Source of the DNA: Clostridia bacterium
GTDB taxonomy: Bacteria > Bacillota > Clostridia > Oscillospirales > CAG-272
Direction of reading: 5' to 3'
Assembly: GCA_017936565.1 (NCBI GenBank)
Contig: JAGBFG010000025.1
Coordinates: forward strand, 16,529 to 80,528
DNA: 64,000 nucleotides
The position numbers and the translations under genes were made by a program. Positions 60,763 through 64,000 of this stretch are shown in pieces. The notes under the pieces are model-generated. The model was not told the DNA's origin, ran no database searches, and was given only the letters and a program-made list of their open reading frames with translations. Numbering within the stretch: the first letter of the stretch is position 1; the number at the start of each line of letters is the position of its first letter.

Positions 60763-62004
60763 TCAGACCTCTTCTCTTTTCGTTTCGCTTTTTTCAAAAA
60801 CCTTCAGCGTCAGGCTTCCCTCGTAAAGACGCAAATATACAGTATCCCCGACCTCTACCTGTTCGGCATTTCGCAAAAGCCTTCCGCCGCTATCGGTGGG
60901 CAGGGCGTATCCTCTTGCCAGGGTTTTTAAGGGGCTGATACCGTCAAGCAGGGCGGCTTTTTGTTTAAGCTCGCTTTGCTTGGAAAGAAGCGTCCTTTCG
61001 ATACTGTGAGTAAGGGTTTCTTCCAAACGCAAAAGACGCATTCTTTTGTTCTCATATAAAGCATCCGCATCCGTCAGCACGCGGCTGTTCATCAAGGCTT
61101 CCAAGCGATGGCGCAATCGGTCAATCCTTTGCGCGTAAAGCGACTGCATTTTATCAATGACGTTCTCAAACTGCGACAAAAGATGCATCGTTTCCGGAAC
61201 GGCAAGCTCGGCGGCGGCAGACGGAGTTGCCGCCCGCAAATCCGCCACGAAGTCGCAAATGGTAAAATCCGTTTCGTGACCGACAGCCGAAATAATGGGA
61301 ATGTGGCAAGCGGCTATCTCGCGCGCCAAGCCCTCGTCATTAAAGGCAAACAAATCCTCTGCCGAGCCGCCGCCGCGACCTATAATAATCACGTCAACGC
61401 TACTTTGCGCATCAAAGAACCGTATTCCCTCCTGCAAGCTTTTCGGCGCTTCTATCCCCTGCACCAAGGCGGGATACAGGAACACCTCCGCAAAGGGAAA
61501 GCGCCTGCCGAGAATACGAATCATATCGCGAACCGCCGCGCCTGTTGGCGAGGTAATCAACCCTATTTTAGAAGGAATTTTGGGAATCGGCTTTTTTCGC
61601 GCCGCATCAAACAGACCTTCCTTTGCCAGAGATGCCTTTAACTGCTCAAACGCCAGATACAGGCTGCCAATACCGTCAGGCTCAATAGCGGTAACATAGA
61701 GCTGATACTGCCCTTCTTTTACATAGGCAGATACCGAACAGTAGACGACGACCTTCATACCGTTTTTCGGCATAAATTTCAATCGCGCCGCCATAGAGCG
61801 AAACATCACCGCGCGAATAAGGCTCCCTTCGTCCTTCAAGGAGAAATATACGTGCCCTGAGCGATGTATCACAAGATTGGAAATTTCACCGCGCACGGCT
61901 ATTTGAGAAAGCAGGTCGCATCCGTCAATCAAATCCTTCACCAGCTGATTTAACTGGGAAACGGAAATTGCCTGCCTTTCAGGAAAGGCATTCACGCTTG
62001 TCAT
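60763..62004 (-). CDS. xseA: exodeoxyribonuclease VII large subunit
   Basis: XseA, 413 residues, has an N-terminal OB fold (ISVSQLNQLVKDLID, VRGEISNLVIHRSGHVYFSLKDE) and a catalytic domain (PSKIGLITSPTGAAVRDMIRIL, DVIIIGRGGGSAEDLFAFNDE, ISAVGHETDFTICDFVADLRAATPSAAAELAVP). A coiled C-terminus follows (about 290-360). It degrades single-stranded DNA. The ATG follows AAGGAAGGGTAATATAT. Confidence 0.96.
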   Translation of the reverse strand: MTSVNAFPERQAISVSQLNQLVKDLIDGCDLLSQIAVRGEISNLVIHRSGHVYFSLKDEGSLIRAVMFRSMAARLKFMPKNGMKVVVYCSVSAYVKEGQYQLYVTAIEPDGIGSLYLAFEQLKASLAKEGLFDAARKKPIPKIPSKIGLITSPTGAAVRDMIRILGRRFPFAEVFLYPALVQGIEAPKSLQEGIRFFDAQSSVDVIIIGRGGGSAEDLFAFNDEGLAREIAACHIPIISAVGHETDFTICDFVADLRAATPSAAAELAVPETMHLLSQFENVIDKMQSLYAQRIDRLRHRLEALMNSRVLTDADALYENKRMRLLRLEETLTHSIERTLLSKQSELKQKAALLDGISPLKTLARGYALPTDSGGRLLRNAEQVEVGDTVYLRLYEGSLTLKVFEKSETKREEV

Positions 62005-62066
62005 ATATATTACCCTTCCTTTCTTTCATAAATATCGTCCGCAAGGGTCCTTGCGTCCTTACCGTC

Positions 62067-63044
62067 TTACACGGTTTTTGCTCTTTGGTGGGCCTCTCTT
62101 GCCAGAAGCGCAATGCCCGCCCCGTTATCCGCCGAAAAGGCAGGCGTGGCAAAAAAGACTTCCTTCATTTCTTTCTTTATCTTTTCCTGTATCAGCATAT
62201 TGGACATCACGCCCCCCGCGAACAGAATGGGAAGCTCACTCCCATATTTTTGCCGCAAGGCAGCACCCATCGCGAATACCGCCGAGGCAATATAGTCTAA
62301 AACGAATGCCGCGCATAGCCCCTTATCCTCTGTATCCTCGTAGAGCTTTTTTGCCAAGTTTTCAAGCCCCGACAAATGCACGTAGCCGTCCTCGGCTTTT
62401 ACCTTGCGCTTTGGAATAGCACCTCGTCCGTTTTTTTCTATATAGGCAGCCGCCAGCTTTTCAAGCTCAACCCCGCAAGGAAAGGAGAGCCCCAAATACA
62501 CGCCGATGCGGTCAACTGCCTGTCCTGCGTTCAAATCCTTCGTTCCACCCACGCAGGAAACGGAAAAACCGTTTTCGGCGGGAGAAACCAACAGCATCTC
62601 CGTCGTTCCGCCCGATATATGAAAGGCACCGAAGGTTTTACCCAAAAGGTCTGCTTTTTTTGCGGCGTACATCGCCGCCCTGATATGCCCGCATTGATGA
62701 GAAAAGGTATAAAGCGGAACGCCAAGAGTACTTGCCGCTGACTCAGCCGCTGCCACCCCCGCTAAAAAGCAAGGCATATAAGAGCCTTCCACATTCCGTG
62801 GCCGCGCGGAAACGCCAATAGCCACGGGTCTTTCTCCGCGCAAAATTTGCCGCACCTCTTGCATAAGCGAGGGCAGGTTTTTAATATGGGCAAAGACGGC
62901 ATCCGACTGTCTTAAACCGCAAGCACCCTGCTCCACAGGAAGGGGGCTCTTCAAATTGGCAATTATCTCTCCCGTTTCATCGGCAACGGAAACAGAGGTT
63001 GTATAATTGCTCGTATCAATTCCCACAACGTAAGAAGAACTCAT
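62067..63044 (-). CDS. TsaD/Kae1-like paralogue (peptidase M22 family), role unknown
   Basis: This 325-residue ASKHA-fold protein related to TsaD is found between nusB and xseA. Metal ligands equivalent to TsaD are retained: HQCGH near residue 120 and the Asp in SADNGAGIALLA. The N-terminal phosphate loop VGIDTSNYTTSV, the FHISGGTTEML segment and the FAGGVMSN segment are present. The sequence is clearly diverged from true TsaD. A universal tsaD is presumably elsewhere, so this is likely a second copy with another or accessory role. The start at 63042-63044 follows GAGGGAAAGAAACTGGCT. Confidence 0.85.
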   Translation of the reverse strand: MSSSYVVGIDTSNYTTSVSVADETGEIIANLKSPLPVEQGACGLRQSDAVFAHIKNLPSLMQEVRQILRGERPVAIGVSARPRNVEGSYMPCFLAGVAAAESAASTLGVPLYTFSHQCGHIRAAMYAAKKADLLGKTFGAFHISGGTTEMLLVSPAENGFSVSCVGGTKDLNAGQAVDRIGVYLGLSFPCGVELEKLAAAYIEKNGRGAIPKRKVKAEDGYVHLSGLENLAKKLYEDTEDKGLCAAFVLDYIASAVFAMGAALRQKYGSELPILFAGGVMSNMLIQEKIKKEMKEVFFATPAFSADNGAGIALLAREAHQRAKTV

Positions 63045-63089
63045 AGCCAGTTTCTTTCCCTCATACAACAGTCTTTCAAAAGCAGGGGA

Positions 63090-63530
63090 TTATGCCTCTT
63101 CGGCAGAATCATCCTTTTTTTCTATTTTTTGCGCCACGGTATTCAGCACACCGTTGACAAAAACACGCGCCTTATCCTCATCAAACTTCTTCATCAGCTC
63201 CATCGCCTCATTGAGAGAAACACGCACGGGAATGTCATCGCGATACAGCATTTCATAGCAGGCAAGTAGCATCACGGACGCCGCAACAGGCGAAAGACGG
63301 CTTCTCTTCCAGCCGTTTGCATTGGCTTCTATCAAAGCGTTCAATTCCTCTCTGTGCTCTTCAATGCCCCGCAATACATCCCATATGTATGCAGAATCCT
63401 CTACCTCGCGGGATTCCTTGGCAAGTCCGTAAACCTCTTCCAAGGAACGGGACGTATCAAATTCCCATTCAAAAATCATCAAAAAGGCGTTTTCGCGTTC
63501 TTCTCTTCTTTTTTCCAAACGATTGCTCAT
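63090..63530 (-). CDS. nusB: transcription antitermination factor NusB
   Basis: NusB, 146 residues, acts in rRNA antitermination with NusE and boxA RNA. It is all helical: RREERENAFLMIFEWEF, WKRSRLSPVAASVMLLACYEML, and VSLNEAMELMKKFDEDKARVFVNGVLNTVAQ. The start MSNRLEKRREER (63528-63530) is family-like, with AAAAGGAATGG upstream. It is the first gene of the long minus-strand run. Confidence 0.94.
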   Translation of the reverse strand: MSNRLEKRREERENAFLMIFEWEFDTSRSLEEVYGLAKESREVEDSAYIWDVLRGIEEHREELNALIEANANGWKRSRLSPVAASVMLLACYEMLYRDDIPVRVSLNEAMELMKKFDEDKARVFVNGVLNTVAQKIEKKDDSAEEA

Positions 63531-63645
63531 ATTTATGACCATTCCTTTTCTGTTGTCCTTCATTATCTCTATTGCAACAGGGCATAAAAGGCTTTCTTTT
63601 GCTTTTATTTACGCCACTTTCGCAAGACCACACGAAACCAGTATA

Positions 63646-63674
63646 ATTATACACTCTTTTTGCAAAAATGTCAA
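63646..63674 (-). promoter_or_regulatory. full-consensus promoter of the nusB-to-mrp run
   Basis: Minus strand TTGACA (63669-63674), exactly 17 bases, TATAAT (63646-63651). The leader to nusB is about 110 bases and shows no clear hairpin. Confidence 0.9.
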
Positions 63675-63933
63675 CTTATACGGCGATTTTTATACAACTT
63701 TTTTATGAAATTTCTCTTACTTTCTCTTCTACGATTGTAATGCCGATGATAGAGCTCTTTTTCTTTCCCTCTGTCTCTTTGCAGCATTTTGACCTTTTTT
63801 CTCTGCCAAAATCCTTTTTATCTTCCCTTTTCCTTTGTTTTTATGAGGATGCTCTCTTTTTCTTTTGTGCAAACTGCACAATTTTTAGGGTTAAATTTCT
63901 ACACATTTTCTCAAAAAAACTTTTTTCAACCCC
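63675..63933. other. pyrimidine-rich gap without a gene
   Basis: No coding signal was seen on either strand. The plus strand is strongly T and C rich. The one ordered element is TTGTGCA-AAC-TGCACAA at 63865-63881, a 7-bp inverted repeat followed by TTTTT. It could be an operator or a weak terminator. Confidence 0.5.
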
Positions 63934-63962
63934 TTGCAAATCCAAAAAACATCATGTATAAT
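63934..63962 (+). promoter_or_regulatory. plus-strand promoter at the right edge
   Basis: TTGCAA (63934-63939), 17 bases, TATAAT (63957-63962). It reads out of the window. Confidence 0.75.
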
Positions 63963-63970
63963 AATGATAG

Positions 63971-64000
63971 TGGTGAAAAGTGGTTCAAAATGTAGCAAAG
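63971..64000 (+). promoter_or_regulatory. mraZ: MraZ-like direct repeats
   Basis: Three 10-base units in tandem (TGGTGAAAAG, TGGTTCAAAA, TGTAGCAAAG) directly follow the -10 element. GTGG-type repeats with a 10-bp period at this place are the known MraZ operator of dcw clusters. The gene itself would lie beyond the window, so this is an inference. Confidence 0.6.

Overview
The window is 64 kb of chromosome from a low-to-moderate GC Firmicute, most likely an uncultured member of class Clostridia. The evidence is the pair of replicative polymerases PolC and DnaE, strong AGGAGG-type ribosome binding sites, TTGACA-17-TATAAT promoters, WhiA, RqcH, a ClpE-like ATPase, and an IspH protein fused to ribosomal protein S1, which is a clostridial arrangement. 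No tRNA, rRNA, CRISPR array, insertion sequence or prophage gene was seen. Nearly everything is housekeeping.

Layout. Positions 1-1758 (minus) hold the start of an ABC exporter and a small phosphodiesterase. Positions 1858-2706 (plus) hold three tightly packed small genes of unknown function. Positions 2912-13941 (minus) are the pyrH-frr-uppS-cdsA-dxr-rseP-ispG-polC run. Positions 14148-19179 (minus) carry rpe, ispD-ispF, an unknown small gene and the ylxM-ffh-rpsP-khpA operon. Positions 19316-27051 hold mnmM and rqcH (minus), a plus-strand esterase-like gene, then an EamA transporter, a pseudouridine synthase, dinB and an orphan histidine kinase (minus). Positions 27294-33688 (plus) carry gltX, an RpiR regulator, a flavoprotein, cmk and ispH-rpsA. 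Positions 33739-39597 (minus) carry a small unknown gene, an interrupted fba, a heterodimeric ABC exporter, smpB and a flavin reductase-like gene. Positions 39803-42867 (plus) are cysK-cysE-alaX. From 63530 down to 43206 there is a 17-gene co-directional minus run from nusB through xseA/B, ispA, tlyA, nadK, argR, recN, murB, whiA, dnaE, cvpA and clpE to a degenerate P-type ATPase and mrp. The right edge carries a plus-strand promoter with MraZ-like repeats, so a dcw cluster probably begins just outside.

Genes working together. Isoprenoid synthesis is unusually well represented: dxr, ispD, ispF, ispG, ispH, ispA and uppS are present, while dxs and ispE are not. Lipid and envelope genes (cdsA, uppS, rseP, murB), translation factors (frr, rpsP, S1, smpB, gltX, alaX, rqcH), protein targeting (ffh, ylxM) and DNA replication/repair (polC, dnaE, dinB, recN, xseAB) fill most of the rest.

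Most notable. (1) An intact 845-residue protein has the full P-type ATPase layout but has lost the phosphorylated Asp and the other catalytic motifs, and it overlaps mrp. (2) Two housekeeping genes, polC and fba, each carry one in-frame stop where family members have a conserved Trp. Both are G-to-A changes on the coding strand, although TAA, TGA and TAG all act as ordinary stops elsewhere in the window. (3) A noncoding array of small hairpins joined by a constant GATGAAATC linker lies at 42920-43080. (4) Several structured intergenic segments and promoter-overlapping palindromes could not be assigned. All assignments are by reading alone; no database search was possible.
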